A stretch of DNA of 64,000 nt from Dyella halodurans. Its GTDB lineage: Bacteria > Pseudomonadota > Gammaproteobacteria > Xanthomonadales > Rhodanobacteraceae. A program made the translations under genes and the position numbers. Location of the stretch: positions 62,001-126,000 of the forward strand of contig NZ_JAPDPF010000010.1 in assembly GCF_026283925.1 (NCBI RefSeq). Direction: 5' to 3'. Below, piece by piece: positions 27,912-36,597 of this stretch; position 1 is the first letter of the stretch, and the number at the start of each line of letters is the position of its first letter. Under the pieces are notes generated by a model. It did no database searches. It was not told where the DNA came from and saw nothing but the letters and a program-made list of their open reading frames with translations.

Positions 27912-29695
27912 TGAACAAAGCAATGCGCATGACCTGGCTCGCAGCAGCCGCTCTCACGCTGGCCGCGCCGGTCTGGGCCGAAGCGAACGCCGATGCCCGC
28001 TTCAAGCAGATCTACGAGCAGGAATGGGCCTGGCGCAACGGTCAGTCCGGCATCAGCACGTCGGGCGAGGCGCAGCCGAACGGCTCGCGCCTGGACAATG
28101 TGGATGCGGCCAACCAGCAGAAGCGGCTCGATTACTGGCAGAAAGTGCTGACCAGCCTGGATGCCATCGACCCGAAGCAGCTGTCCGCCGAAGAGCAGGT
28201 CAACTACGCGGTCTATCGCGCCCAGGTCCAGAACCTGCTCGCCGCCCAGCAGTTCAAGCAATGGCAGATGCCGTTCAATAGCGACTCGGCGTTCTGGAGC
28301 GATCTCAACTACGTGCTCGAAGGCGAAAACCTGCGCACGGAGAAAGACTATCGCCGCTACCTTGATCGCCTCGGCCAGGTCCCGTCCTATTTCCAGCAGC
28401 AGATCGCCAATATGCGCGATGGCCTGGCGCGTGGCTTTACCGTGCCGCGCGCAGTCCTCGATGGCCGCGACGTATCGATTGCCTCCGTCGCCGAGCTGAA
28501 GGATCCCACGCAAAGCAGCTTCTACAAGCCGTTCGAAAAGATGCCGGCCTCGATCGCGCCTGCCCAAGCGGCAAAAATGCAGGAAGAAGCCCGCCAGGCC
28601 ATCGCCGGCAAGGTGATTCCCGCCTACGCCAACCTGCTGACGTTCTTCCGCGACGAATACGTGCCCAAGGCACGCACGACGCTGGCGGCGGAAGCGATGC
28701 CGGATGGCAAGGCCTGGTATCGCCAGCAGATCATCGAATACACCACGCTCGACCTCAGCCCCGATGCGATCCATCAGATCGGTCTCGACCAGGTGGCGAA
28801 GATCCACGCCGAGATGGTCAAGACCATGCAGGAGACCGGCTTCAAGGGCAGCTTCGCCGACTTCCTGCATTTCCTGCGCACCGATCCCCAGTTCTACGCC
28901 AAGACCCCGGATGAACTGCTGATGCGCACCGCCTGGGTCGCCAAGCAGGTCGACGCCCAGCTGGGCAAGGAATTCGGCCGCCTGCCGCGCCAGCGCTTCG
29001 CCATCGTGCCGGTGTCGCCGGATATCGCGCCTTACTACACCTCCGGCCGTGGCGGCGCGAACAGCTACCTGGTCAACACCTACGACCTGCCGTCGCGTCC
29101 GCTCTACAACATGCCGGCCTTGACCCTGCACGAGTCGGCGCCCGGTCACTCGCTGCAGTTGGCCCTGGCGGCCGAGCAGAAGGGCCAGCCCGCGTTCCGT
29201 CGTGAGGGCTACATCTCCGCCTACGGCGAGGGTTGGGGCCTGTACTCCGAATATCTCGGCAACGAGATGGGCATCTACAAGACGCCGTATGACCGCTTCG
29301 GCTATCTCACCTACCAGATGTGGCGTGCGGCCCGCCTGGTGGTCGATACCGGCATCCACCACCTGGGTTGGACGCGCCAGCAGGCCATCGACTTCATGAC
29401 GCAAAACACCGCGCTGTCCGATCGCGAGATCGCCAACGAAGTGGATCGTTACATCAGCTGGCCGGGCCAGGCGCTGTCGTACGAGCTGGGTTACCTGAAG
29501 ATCCTCGAACTACGCCAGAAAGCCGAGCAGGCGCTGGGCAGCAAGTTCGACATCCGCCACTTCCACGACACCGTGCTGCAGATCGGCTCGGTGCCGCTGC
29601 CGGTGCTGGAACAGCGCATCGACCGCTTCATCGCCGACGGCGGCCCGGAGCCGGATTTCGGCGACGACTGTGCCAAGCCAACCAAGGCCCCGTAA
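27911..29695 (+). CDS. DUF885 family exported protein (zinc-peptidase-like)
   Basis: A 594-residue protein with a signal peptide (cut near VWAEA). The C-terminal half contains H407-E408-SAPGH413 and [12 protein letters not shown] (Glu440), the HExxxxH-like plus downstream Glu pattern of the DUF885 family, which is distantly related to M32-type metallopeptidases. A periplasmic zinc-dependent peptidase role is likely but not proven for the family. The GTG at 27911 is used because AAGGA lies nine bases upstream and the frame overlaps the SulP stop; ATG at 27923 is the fallback. Confidence 0.9.
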   Translation: MNKAMRMTWLAAAALTLAAPVWAEANADARFKQIYEQEWAWRNGQSGISTSGEAQPNGSRLDNVDAANQQKRLDYWQKVLTSLDAIDPKQLSAEEQVNYAVYRAQVQNLLAAQQFKQWQMPFNSDSAFWSDLNYVLEGENLRTEKDYRRYLDRLGQVPSYFQQQIANMRDGLARGFTVPRAVLDGRDVSIASVAELKDPTQSSFYKPFEKMPASIAPAQAAKMQEEARQAIAGKVIPAYANLLTFFRDEYVPKARTTLAAEAMPDGKAWYRQQIIEYTTLDLSPDAIHQIGLDQVAKIHAEMVKTMQETGFKGSFADFLHFLRTDPQFYAKTPDELLMRTAWVAKQVDAQLGKEFGRLPRQRFAIVPVSPDIAPYYTSGRGGANSYLVNTYDLPSRPLYNMPALTLHESAPGHSLQLALAAEQKGQPAFRREGYISAYGEGWGLYSEYLGNEMGIYKTPYDRFGYLTYQMWRAARLVVDTGIHHLGWTRQQAIDFMTQNTALSDREIANEVDRYISWPGQALSYELGYLKILELRQKAEQALGSKFDIRHFHDTVLQIGSVPLPVLEQRIDRFIADGGPEPDFGDDCAKPTKAP

Positions 29696-29705
29696 CACCT
29701 CCCGC

Positions 29706-29742
29706 TCCCTCTCCCCTCCGGGGATAGGGTTGGGGTGAGGGG
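29706..29742. repeat. CCCTCTCCCC/GGGGATAGGG dispersed hairpin
   Basis: Hairpin CCCTCTCCCC-TCC-GGGGATAGGG (one mismatch) followed by TTGGGGTGAGGGG, directly after the DUF885 stop. This phrase is a very common extragenic repeat in Xanthomonadales and pseudomonads and may work as a terminator. Confidence 0.65.
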
Positions 29743-29850
29743 CCAATCTTGCGTCAGGCTCGCTGCAAAGCGAGCTCTGTCCCTAAGCTCCAGAGCTGAC
29801 GCCATTCATGGCGCATCTAGCTACTACCCCACGCGGTACGGCCGGCACGA

Positions 29851-30387
29851 TCACGGCTTGCCCGCATCCGCCTTCCCCGTCTCCGCAAAACGCTGCAGCC
29901 GCTGCAGCTGCTCCATCATCACGCCATCGACAACCGGCGCGAGCTTGTCCAGGCCGCTTTGGCTGGCCCCGTTGACCCGATACTCGAATTGCAACGTGGT
30001 GCCATCGGCGGCCGGCTTGAGCGCAAACGTCATCACCCCTTGCACGGCCATGTCCTGCAGCGGACCCAGCGCCGTATCCAGGCGCAGCAGATGGCCAGGA
30101 TTGGCCCAGATCACGTGGCCGTGCGCCACGCTTTGATCATTCCAACGCTCGCAAAAGCAACCACCGGCGTCGGCCTGGAGGCTCAGGTGCGCGGCATCGC
30201 TGGAGAAGGTGTGCTTGCTGCTCCACCAATGCCCGATGTCGACCAGCGCTGCATAGAGCTTGGCGGGCGGCGCATGCACCACGCGGCTGTCCTGCAGCAG
30301 CAGGTGATCGGCGCTGGCTTCCTTCACTTCGGCATGGGTGGCGCAAGAAAGCCCCATAAGCAGGGCCACGATGACGCTGATGCGCAT
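29851..30387 (-). CDS. SRPBCC family exported protein
   Basis: A 178-residue protein with a signal peptide (MRISVIVALLMGLSCATHAE) and a START/Bet v1-like (SRPBCC) hydrophobic-ligand fold: RVVHAPPAKLYAALVDIGHWWSS start and a C-terminal long helix (GVMMEQLQRLQRFAE). The start at 30387 has a GGAGG. Export of an SRPBCC protein to the periplasm is less usual than the cytosolic form. Ligand unknown. Confidence 0.85.
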   Translation of the reverse strand: MRISVIVALLMGLSCATHAEVKEASADHLLLQDSRVVHAPPAKLYAALVDIGHWWSSKHTFSSDAAHLSLQADAGGCFCERWNDQSVAHGHVIWANPGHLLRLDTALGPLQDMAVQGVMTFALKPAADGTTLQFEYRVNGASQSGLDKLAPVVDGVMMEQLQRLQRFAETGKADAGKP

Positions 30388-30478
30388 GGCGATTCCTCCT
30401 TCGGACGTGCGCGGAGTATGCGACGTGGCCGACGCCGATGGCATGGGCCGTATGGTTGATGGGGGTCGACCTCCACGG

Positions 30479-30507
30479 TTGGCAATCATGCACCAGTAAA
30501 GTACAAT
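30479..30507 (+). promoter_or_regulatory. Sigma-70 promoter of the RES/Xre operon
   Basis: TTGGCA (30479-30484), exactly 17 bp, TACAAT (30502-30507). It lies 31 bp before the antitoxin start, with TSS expected near 30514. Four of six and five of six matches to consensus make it one of the clearest vegetative promoters in the window. Confidence 0.75.
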
Positions 30508-30537
30508 TGGTCCGAACTTCACTGGGAGAGTCAAGCC

Positions 30538-30936
30538 ATGGCAGCTCATCTCCAGCCTGAAAGCCTTCCTTCCGCCGATCTGGGCGGCCCCGCGCTGCGG
30601 GCTTTCTTCAACCTCGCGGAACGCTGGGATCTGCGCATTGCGGATCAGCGACGCCTGCTCGGCGATCCGCCCGAGTCCACCTTCTACAAGTGGAAGCGCC
30701 TGCAGAGCGGCACCCTCAGTCGCGACGTGCTCGAACGCATCAGCTATCTGCTGGGCATCTTCAAGAACCTGCAGATCCTGTTTCCCGACCCGCAGCAGGC
30801 CGATACCTGGGTACATCGGGCGAACCAGTCGCCGTTGTTCGGGGGACAGTCCGCGTTGCAGCGCATGTTGTCGGGCAACGTGGCCGACCTGTATGTGGTG
30901 CGCCAATACCTGGATGCCCAGCGCGGCTGGAACTGA
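30538..30936 (+). CDS. MbcA/ParS/Xre family antitoxin
   Basis: A 132-residue protein with the Xre-like N-terminal region (ALRAFFNLAERWDL...LLGDPPESTFYKWKR) and the C-terminal toxin-binding domain (LERISYLLGIFKNLQILFP, then ANQSPLFGGQSALQRMLSG). This is the standard antitoxin partner of RES-domain toxins: it binds and blocks the toxin and probably represses its own promoter. It begins 31 bp after a strong promoter and is 104 bp upstream of the RES gene. Confidence 0.9.
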   Translation: MAAHLQPESLPSADLGGPALRAFFNLAERWDLRIADQRRLLGDPPESTFYKWKRLQSGTLSRDVLERISYLLGIFKNLQILFPDPQQADTWVHRANQSPLFGGQSALQRMLSGNVADLYVVRQYLDAQRGWN

Positions 30937-31040
30937 AGCCCGCCGCCCGTCCACCGCGTGCTGCGGGGCAGGTCGCAACTGGCGATACGGCGGGCCTGCA
31001 TACTCATCCCTCCAGCCGATCGCCTGGGACACGACACGTC

Positions 31041-31724
31041 ATGGCCGACATCCCCCCGCTCAAACGCATCCGCTGGAGCCAGGCCTATCGCATCGTGCCG
31101 AGCCGGTTTCCGCCGGTGGGCGTCTTCGATCGCATTGCCGAGCCGGGCGATCTCGACGCGCTCTACGCGATTGAAGCGATGACCAATCCGCGTCTGCGCG
31201 ACGAACTCGGCGAGCTGCGCCTGGTGCCGCCGGAACGGCGCATCAGCGGCCCCGGCACCACGCCGGTGATGGCTGCGTTTACCCATCTCAATCCGGAAGG
31301 AAGCCGTTTTTCCGACGGCACCTGGGGCGTGTTCTACGCTGCGCACAGCGTGGCGACCGCGGTCGAGGAAACCGTGTATCACCGCGAGCTGTTTCTCGCC
31401 GCCACCTCGGAACCGGCCTGCGATATCGAGATGCGCTGCTACCGCACCAGCATCCAGGCCCGCTTGCATGATTTGCGTGGCGGCTGGAAAGCCGAGCATG
31501 CTCCCGATAGCTACGCTGCCGGCATCGCCCTGGCACGCCGGCTGCGCAGTGAAGGTTCCGATGGCCTGGTCTACGACAGCGTGCGTCATCAAGGCGGCGA
31601 ATGCGTCGCCGTGTTCTATCCGGACCGGGTGGCGCCCTGCGTGCAGACGCAGCACCTGATGTATCGCTGGGACGGCAAGCGCATCGCCCAGGTGCTTACC
31701 GTTGACGAGTGGAAGCGCGATTGA
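31041..31724 (+). CDS. RES family NAD+ phosphorylase toxin
   Basis: A 227-residue toxin of the type II RES/Xre (ParT/MbcT) group. The RES core motifs are visible: YRIVPSRFPP, SRFSDGTWGVFYAAHSVATAVEE (shown in parts: SRFSDGTWG, ATAVEETVYH), and SDGLVYDSVRH for the eponymous serine region. Characterised members kill or stall cells by degrading NAD+. Start at 31041 immediately after GACACGTC; no strong Shine-Dalgarno, so low translation relative to the antitoxin is plausible. Position after the Xre-type antitoxin supports the pair. Confidence 0.9.
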   Translation: MADIPPLKRIRWSQAYRIVPSRFPPVGVFDRIAEPGDLDALYAIEAMTNPRLRDELGELRLVPPERRISGPGTTPVMAAFTHLNPEGSRFSDGTWGVFYAAHSVATAVEETVYHRELFLAATSEPACDIEMRCYRTSIQARLHDLRGGWKAEHAPDSYAAGIALARRLRSEGSDGLVYDSVRHQGGECVAVFYPDRVAPCVQTQHLMYRWDGKRIAQVLTVDEWKRD

Positions 31725-31751
31725 CGATGGCGATACTTAATCAGCGTTGCC

Positions 31752-31784
31752 TCAAAAAGAACGGGCCTCCCGGTGGGAGACCCG
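31752..31784 (-). terminator. Intrinsic terminator of ompW
   Basis: On the minus strand, stem GGGTCTCCC-ACC-GGGAGGCCC followed by GTTCTTTTTG, 30 bases after the ompW stop. Confidence 0.75.
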
Positions 31785-31814
31785 CCTGGCATCCATGCCA
31801 CCAAACGATTGCAA

Positions 31815-32432
31815 TCAGAATCGATAGCCGAGGCTGATGCCGTAGACCATCGGATTGATCGTGGCCGTGCCTACCTTGGCGCCTCCCACTTTGACATCGC
31901 TCTTGATGTTTACCCAGCGCAGGTCCGCCGTGACGATCCACTTGGGATTGATGGTGACATCGATACCTGCGTGGGCCGCGACGCCCCAGCTGTTGGCGAT
32001 GCTGACGCTGGTGCCTTGCAGCGCACCGGCACCCTTGGTGTCGAAGAAGTTCGTGTAGTTCACGCCAAGGCCCAGGAACGGCGACCAGGTGTTGTTCGGC
32101 ATGAAGTGGTAATTCAGCCCTACGGTGGGTGGCAGCTGCTTGGTCTGCGCGACCTTGCCGAGGCCGGACAGTCGCACGTCGTGCTCAAACGGCCATGCGG
32201 CGAGCACGTCCACGCCCAGGTTCGGCGTGATCATGTATTCCAGGCTGGCCGAGGGACGGACACTGCTGTTGACGGTGGCCTTCATGCCGGCGAGGGTGCC
32301 GTTATTGCTCTTCGGATCGACCACGCTGGCGCCGAAGCGTACGACCCAGTTGTCATTGGTATCTGCGTGAGCGGCAGGTGCGGCGACGCCGCCCAGGGCA
32401 GCGGCGAGGAACAGGGGAAGGAGGACTTTCAT
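31815..32432 (-). CDS. ompW: OmpW family outer membrane protein
   Basis: A 205-residue outer-membrane beta-barrel. Signal peptide of about 23 residues (AAPAAHADT), alternating strands typical of the eight-stranded OmpW barrel, conserved LPPTVGLNYHF and FLGLGVNYTNFF, and a C-terminal GYRF aromatic end for BAM recognition. OmpW forms a narrow hydrophobic channel and is often regulated by oxygen, iron or stress. Monocistronic with its own terminator. Confidence 0.92.
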   Translation of the reverse strand: MKVLLPLFLAAALGGVAAPAAHADTNDNWVVRFGASVVDPKSNNGTLAGMKATVNSSVRPSASLEYMITPNLGVDVLAAWPFEHDVRLSGLGKVAQTKQLPPTVGLNYHFMPNNTWSPFLGLGVNYTNFFDTKGAGALQGTSVSIANSWGVAAHAGIDVTINPKWIVTADLRWVNIKSDVKVGGAKVGTATINPMVYGISLGYRF

Positions 32433-32558
32433 GGGGATTTTCCGCTCTTTTTGTCTATCGGGGCGGAACCATGGTCGTCAGGATCGTGTTAAGCGGTTTT
32501 GATCTGGGTCATGCCGACCTGGGGCATACGGACGCAGCAGGTGAAGCCCCGAAACGCA

Positions 32559-32582
32559 GCGGCCCGCCGGGAGGCGGGCCGC
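32559..32582 (-). terminator. Hairpin after phhA
   Basis: Perfect 10-bp stem GCGGCCCGCC-GGGA-GGCGGGCCGC, 25 bases after the phhA stop. The T-stretch on the minus strand is weak (GCGTTTCG), so it is a probable rather than certain terminator. Confidence 0.55.
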
Positions 32583-32606
32583 ACACGCCGTCCATTCGAG
32601 CAGCGA

Positions 32607-33497
32607 TCAGGTATCGGCGTCGGTCGCCCAGCCCTCACGATTGCCGCGCGTGAATACACGGTCGCTGTCCAGAACCTCGCCAGCAGCGTGGGCCGGCTGC
32701 TCCTTCAGCTTGGCGTAGATCGGCGTGAAATCCGGCCGCGTGGCATCGAACAGCTGCTCGAAGCTATCGATGACGAAATAGGTCTGCTGGTAGGTATCGA
32801 TGCGGTAACGCGCGCTCATCACCCGCTCCAGGCCGAAGCCGATCCGATTGGGCGAGGGCGAGTCCAGCGAGTAGATCGACTCACCCTTGGAACTGACGAT
32901 GCCGGCACCGTAGATGCGCATGCCGTCCTTGGTGTTGATCAGGCCGAATTCCACCGTGTACCAGTACAGGCGCGTGAGGTTCATCAACGCGTCGGGACCG
33001 ATCGCGAACGCCTTCATGCCGCCGCGGCCGTAAGCCTGCATGTAGTCGGCGAAGACCGGGTTGAGCAACAGCGGCACATGGCCGAACAAGTCATGGAACA
33101 GGTCGGGTTCGCTGAGATAGTCCAGCTGGTCCGGCTTGCGGATCCACCAGCTGACGGGGAAGCGGCGATGCGCCAGATGGTCGAAGAACACCTCGTCCGG
33201 CAGCAGTCCCTCGACCGCCACCAGCTCCCAGCCGGTGGCCGCACCCAGCACCTTGTTCAGGTCGGAGAATTTGGGGATGCCACCATCGCCAAGACCGAAG
33301 CGGGCCACGCCGTCCATGAATTCCTGGCAGGCGCGTCCCGGCAACAAGTCACGCTGGCGCTGGTACAGGGTGTCCCAGACCTCATGGTCGGTGCGGGAAT
33401 AGTCCGCCCACGGCTGCTCCACGACACCGGTGGCGTATACCGGCACATAGCCCCGGTCGGTCTGCTGGTGTTCGACGCGGCGTGGCGTGGTGTCCAT
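32607..33497 (-). CDS. phhA: Phenylalanine 4-monooxygenase
   Basis: A 296-residue non-haem iron, tetrahydropterin-dependent enzyme that hydroxylates phenylalanine to tyrosine. Iron ligands are visible in DLFHDLFGHVPLL (two His) and YWYTVEFGL (Glu). Length agrees with bacterial PhhA (about 260-300). Start at 33497 after CCGGAG; ten extra upstream codons have no family similarity. Divergent from an Lrp-type regulator, which very likely controls it in response to aromatic amino acids. Confidence 0.96.
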   Translation of the reverse strand: MDTTPRRVEHQQTDRGYVPVYATGVVEQPWADYSRTDHEVWDTLYQRQRDLLPGRACQEFMDGVARFGLGDGGIPKFSDLNKVLGAATGWELVAVEGLLPDEVFFDHLAHRRFPVSWWIRKPDQLDYLSEPDLFHDLFGHVPLLLNPVFADYMQAYGRGGMKAFAIGPDALMNLTRLYWYTVEFGLINTKDGMRIYGAGIVSSKGESIYSLDSPSPNRIGFGLERVMSARYRIDTYQQTYFVIDSFEQLFDATRPDFTPIYAKLKEQPAHAAGEVLDSDRVFTRGNREGWATDADT

Positions 33498-33577
33498 GGA
33501 GCGGCTCCGGATGGCCTTGGCCATCAAGTTTCGGGGGATGGCACAGCATATGGCCGAAACCGCGCACGATGATTGTT

Positions 33578-33647
33578 TTATTGCTTAAATTCAGCCTTGT
33601 GGCGCAATAATCAGCAAGCCAAGCCGGCCATTTCAGGATTTTATTGC
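33578..33647. promoter_or_regulatory. Three TTATTGC boxes between phhA and the Lrp-type regulator
   Basis: TTATTGC at 33578-33584 and 33641-33647 and its complement GCAATAA at 33604-33610, in an A/T-rich stretch of an otherwise GC-rich region. All three are within a wider GATT...TATTGC pattern. Multiple AT-rich sites are typical for Lrp-family octamers, so these are the candidate binding sites controlling both divergent genes. Confidence 0.55.
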
Positions 33648-33648
33648 C

Positions 33649-34125
33649 ATGACGACCCTGGATCGCACCGATCTGCGCATCCTTGCCGTGTTGCAGGGCG
33701 AAGGCCGCATTACCAATGCCGAGCTGGCTGAACGAGTCAGCCTATCGCCGTCGGCCTGCCTGCGCCGTCTTCAGCGCCTCGAAGCGGAAGGCATCCTCAC
33801 CGGCTATACCGCCCAGGTCGACCCCCAGGCGATCGGGCTGGGCCTGCAGGCCTTTGTCCGCGTGCAATTGACCAAGCATGAAAGCGCGGCGGTGGAGCAT
33901 TTCGTGGGGCTGGTGAATGGCTGGGATGAAGTCGTGGCCTGCTACGCCCTGACCGGCGACATGGACTATCTGCTGCATGTCTATGTGGCCGACCTGCAGG
34001 ACTTCTCGCGCTTCCTGCTCGACCGCTTGCTGAACGCCGCTGGCGTCGCTGATGTCAATTCGAGTTTCGTCCTACGTACAGTCAAGCGCTCGGCCGCTTT
34101 GCCCTTAGCCCAACTTGAGCGCTGA
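33649..34125 (+). CDS. Lrp/AsnC family transcriptional regulator
   Basis: A 158-residue regulator: N-terminal helix-turn-helix (LDRTDLRILAVLQGEGRITN, then RVSLSPSACLRRLQRLE) and a C-terminal RAM ligand-binding domain (about 75-150; GWDEVVACYALTGDMDYLL). Divergent from phhA with AT-rich repeat boxes between, as in known phenylalanine-catabolism regulators. Aromatic amino acids are the likely effectors (inferred). Confidence 0.93.
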   Translation: MTTLDRTDLRILAVLQGEGRITNAELAERVSLSPSACLRRLQRLEAEGILTGYTAQVDPQAIGLGLQAFVRVQLTKHESAAVEHFVGLVNGWDEVVACYALTGDMDYLLHVYVADLQDFSRFLLDRLLNAAGVADVNSSFVLRTVKRSAALPLAQLER

Positions 34126-34178
34126 AGATGCCGGAGTAGGTCGCAGGGGCTTCAACTAACGCTAAACTAACCAGACTG

Positions 34179-34997
34179 ATGAACACCGAAACCGTTTCCG
34201 CCCCGGATCGCCGCGACCTGATTCGACCCCTGCGTTACGCCTGGCGCGTACCGTTGTTGCTGCTGCACGCGATCCTGGGCGTCCTGCTGTGTTCGTTCAT
34301 CCTCAGCTGGGGTCGCCACGCGGTGATGAAGAACGGCCGCGAACCGTTCCCGCACCGCACCATCCGCTGGTGGTCGACGGCGCTACTGCGTATTTTCGGC
34401 CTGCGCTCGGTACGCATGGGCAAGCCGCTGGCCGATCCGGTGCTGTTCGTGGCCAATCACACTTCTTGGCTGGACATCGAGCTGCTGCACAGCCAGCGCG
34501 CGGCCTGTTTCGTCGCCAAGTCCGAGATCGCGCGCTGGCCACTGGTGGGCTGGATGGCCGCCTCGGGCGGCACCATCTTTCACCGCCGCGGCAGCAACCA
34601 TTCGCTGGCGGCGGTGATGCAGGTGATGGTGGACCGCCTGCGTGGCGGTCGTTCGGTGGCGGTCTTTCCCGAGGGCGGTACCGGCCATAACGGCGTACTG
34701 CGGGTGTTCCACGCGCGCATCTTCCAGGCCGCGCTCGATGCCGAAGTTCCGGTACAGCCCGTTGCGCTGCGTTTCGCGCGCGACGGCCGCCGGGTGATCG
34801 AAGCCGGTTTCCGCGAGCACGAGAACTTCATGCAGAACTTCCTGCGTCTGCTTGGTGACGCGCCACTCGACGTCGAGGTGCATTTCCTCGAGCCCGTACC
34901 GGCCACGCCGGATGCCCGTCGCCGCATGGCCGAGCTGTCGCGTGAGCGCATTGCGCTGGCGCTGGAAGACAAGCCAACCCACGATAAGCACGCATGA
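34179..34997 (+). CDS. Lysophospholipid acyltransferase (PlsC type)
   Basis: A 272-residue membrane-associated acyltransferase. N-terminal hydrophobic helix (VPLLLLHAILGVLLCSFIL), catalytic HX4D as H94-TSWL-D99, and FPEGG at 163-167. It is predicted to acylate lysophosphatidate or a similar lysolipid at sn-2. Its stop overlaps the next gene's start by 4 bp (ATGA), linking it to an esterase-like hydrolase. Confidence 0.9.
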   Translation: MNTETVSAPDRRDLIRPLRYAWRVPLLLLHAILGVLLCSFILSWGRHAVMKNGREPFPHRTIRWWSTALLRIFGLRSVRMGKPLADPVLFVANHTSWLDIELLHSQRAACFVAKSEIARWPLVGWMAASGGTIFHRRGSNHSLAAVMQVMVDRLRGGRSVAVFPEGGTGHNGVLRVFHARIFQAALDAEVPVQPVALRFARDGRRVIEAGFREHENFMQNFLRLLGDAPLDVEVHFLEPVPATPDARRRMAELSRERIALALEDKPTHDKHA

Positions 34998-35998
34998 GCC
35001 TGCCGCAAGGAAAGGATTTCCTGCCACCGAGGCCGCTACGCAGCGGCCATATCCAGACCATGCTGTCGTCAAGCGGCGTACGTCGTCTGCTGTTGCCCAA
35101 GGCCGCGCAGACCGTGTTGAACGGTGCCGAGCCGGTGACGGTCGATGGCGGCGATGGCGTCAGACTGACCGGCGCCTACACCGCCCAGCGCACGCAGGCG
35201 AGATCACGTGGCCTCGCGGTGCTGTTCCACGGCTGGGAAGGCAGCGTCGATTCCACCTATGTGCTGCAGACGGGCAGTCGCCTGCTGGCGGATGGCTGGG
35301 ACATCTTCCGCCTCAACTTTCGCGATCACGGCGACAGCCACAACCTCAACGAAGCGCTGTTCCATTCGTGCCGCATCGACGAGGTGGTCAACGCGCTGCT
35401 GGACATCGCGCAGCGCTACCCGAGCCGGCCGATGGCGCTCGCGGGTTTCTCGCTCGGTGGCAATTTCGCCCTGCGAGCGGCCTTGCGCGCGCCTGCCGTG
35501 GGGCTGCCGTTGAGTTATGCGCTGGCGGTGTGTCCGATCATCGATCCCAGCGAAGGCCTGTTTTCGCTGGAGGAAGCGGCGCCGTGGTTTTACCAGGCGT
35601 ATTTCATGCACAAGTGGCGTCGCTCGTTGCAGGCCAAGCAGGCGGCGTTCCCGCACCGGGAATACTTCGAGCTGTCCGAGCTGAAGCAGAGCCTGCGCGG
35701 CCTGACTGCCTCGCTGGTGATGCGGCATACCGACTTCGATACGCTCGAAGCCTATTTGGATGGCTATTCGGTGGCAGGCGAGGCACTCGCCAACATGCAT
35801 GTGCCGGCCACCATCCTCACGGCGCGCGACGATCCGGTCATTCCGGTGGACGCCTTCGAGAAGTTGCGGCTGTCGGCCAATGTCGAGCTGGACATCTCCA
35901 CCTATGGCGGGCATTGCGGCTTCATCCGTGGCTGGGACATGACCAGCTTCACCGACGACTACATCGCGGCGCGTTTCAACGCGATCGCGCCGGCCTGA
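34994..35998 (+). CDS. YheT-family alpha/beta hydrolase
   Basis: A 334-residue COG0429 hydrolase. Family landmarks: FLPPRPLRSGHIQTM at the N-terminus, LFHGWEGS oxyanion region, nucleophile Ser153 in GFSLGGN, and His in YGGHCGF. The acid is probably in ARDDPVIP. Likely a carboxylesterase; translationally coupled to the acyltransferase, suggesting lipid remodelling, though this is inferred. Confidence 0.92.
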   Translation: MSLPQGKDFLPPRPLRSGHIQTMLSSSGVRRLLLPKAAQTVLNGAEPVTVDGGDGVRLTGAYTAQRTQARSRGLAVLFHGWEGSVDSTYVLQTGSRLLADGWDIFRLNFRDHGDSHNLNEALFHSCRIDEVVNALLDIAQRYPSRPMALAGFSLGGNFALRAALRAPAVGLPLSYALAVCPIIDPSEGLFSLEEAAPWFYQAYFMHKWRRSLQAKQAAFPHREYFELSELKQSLRGLTASLVMRHTDFDTLEAYLDGYSVAGEALANMHVPATILTARDDPVIPVDAFEKLRLSANVELDISTYGGHCGFIRGWDMTSFTDDYIAARFNAIAPA

Positions 35999-36036
35999 GC
36001 GCAGTCGGCTACTGACATCTTGTTGATGGGACATCG

Positions 36037-36065
36037 TTGACACTCCACGAGGTGGGTACGACGAT
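36037..36065 (+). promoter_or_regulatory. Candidate sigma-70 promoter of the DUF3224 gene
   Basis: TTGACA (36037-36042), 17 bp, GACGAT (36060-36065). The -35 is perfect, the -10 is only fair. The predicted leader then contains an inverted repeat at 36079-36110. Confidence 0.45.
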
Positions 36066-36078
36066 ATTTCTTCGTGCG

Positions 36079-36110
36079 CCAAAGGAAGGTCGTATGGGCA
36101 CCTTCTTTGG
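36079..36110 (+). repeat. Inverted repeat in the DUF3224 leader
   Basis: CCAAAGGAAGGT and ACCTTCTTTGG are complementary over 11 positions with one bulged G, enclosing a 9-base loop. It would fold in the 5' leader, 22 bases before the start codon; it could affect translation or be an operator. Confidence 0.5.
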
Positions 36111-36131
36111 CAACTACGGGAGGACACGACC

Positions 36132-36536
36132 ATGAGCAGGCATGCCAAAGGGACCTTCGACGTAAAGATGTCGCCGCAGACCGAAGCCGATGGCGTCGGT
36201 GATCCCAGCGTCGGGCGCCTGGCCCTCGTCAAGCAATACCATGGCGACCTGGAAGGTTCCGGCAAGGGCCAGATGCTCGCCGTTGGCACGCCGATCGATG
36301 GCTCCGCGGGCTATGTGGCCATGGAACGCATCAGCGCGACCTTGCACGGGCGCAGTGGCAGTTTCGCGTTACAGCACACCGGTACGATGAATCGCGGAAC
36401 GCCGCGGCTGTCGATCACGGTCGTGCCGGACTCGGGCACCGACGCCCTGGGCGGGATCAGCGGCAGCTTCGACATCACGATGGCGAACGGCGTGCACTCT
36501 TACGATTTCGAGTACTCGCTGCCCGACCTGCCCTGA
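36132..36536 (+). CDS. DUF3224 domain-containing protein
   Basis: A 134-residue soluble protein of the DUF3224 beta-barrel family: starts with HAKGTFDVKMSPQ, has YVAMERISATLHGRSGSF and ends LGGISGSFDITMANGVHSY. Function of the family is unknown. Preceded by a candidate promoter and a hairpin; followed by a sorbosone dehydrogenase-like gene 61 bp on. Confidence 0.9.
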   Translation: MSRHAKGTFDVKMSPQTEADGVGDPSVGRLALVKQYHGDLEGSGKGQMLAVGTPIDGSAGYVAMERISATLHGRSGSFALQHTGTMNRGTPRLSITVVPDSGTDALGGISGSFDITMANGVHSYDFEYSLPDLP

Positions 36537-36597
36537 CCGTTCGCAAGTAGCCCTCGCCGGGTATACGCTTTCGATTTGCCGCCGCGGAGATTCAACC

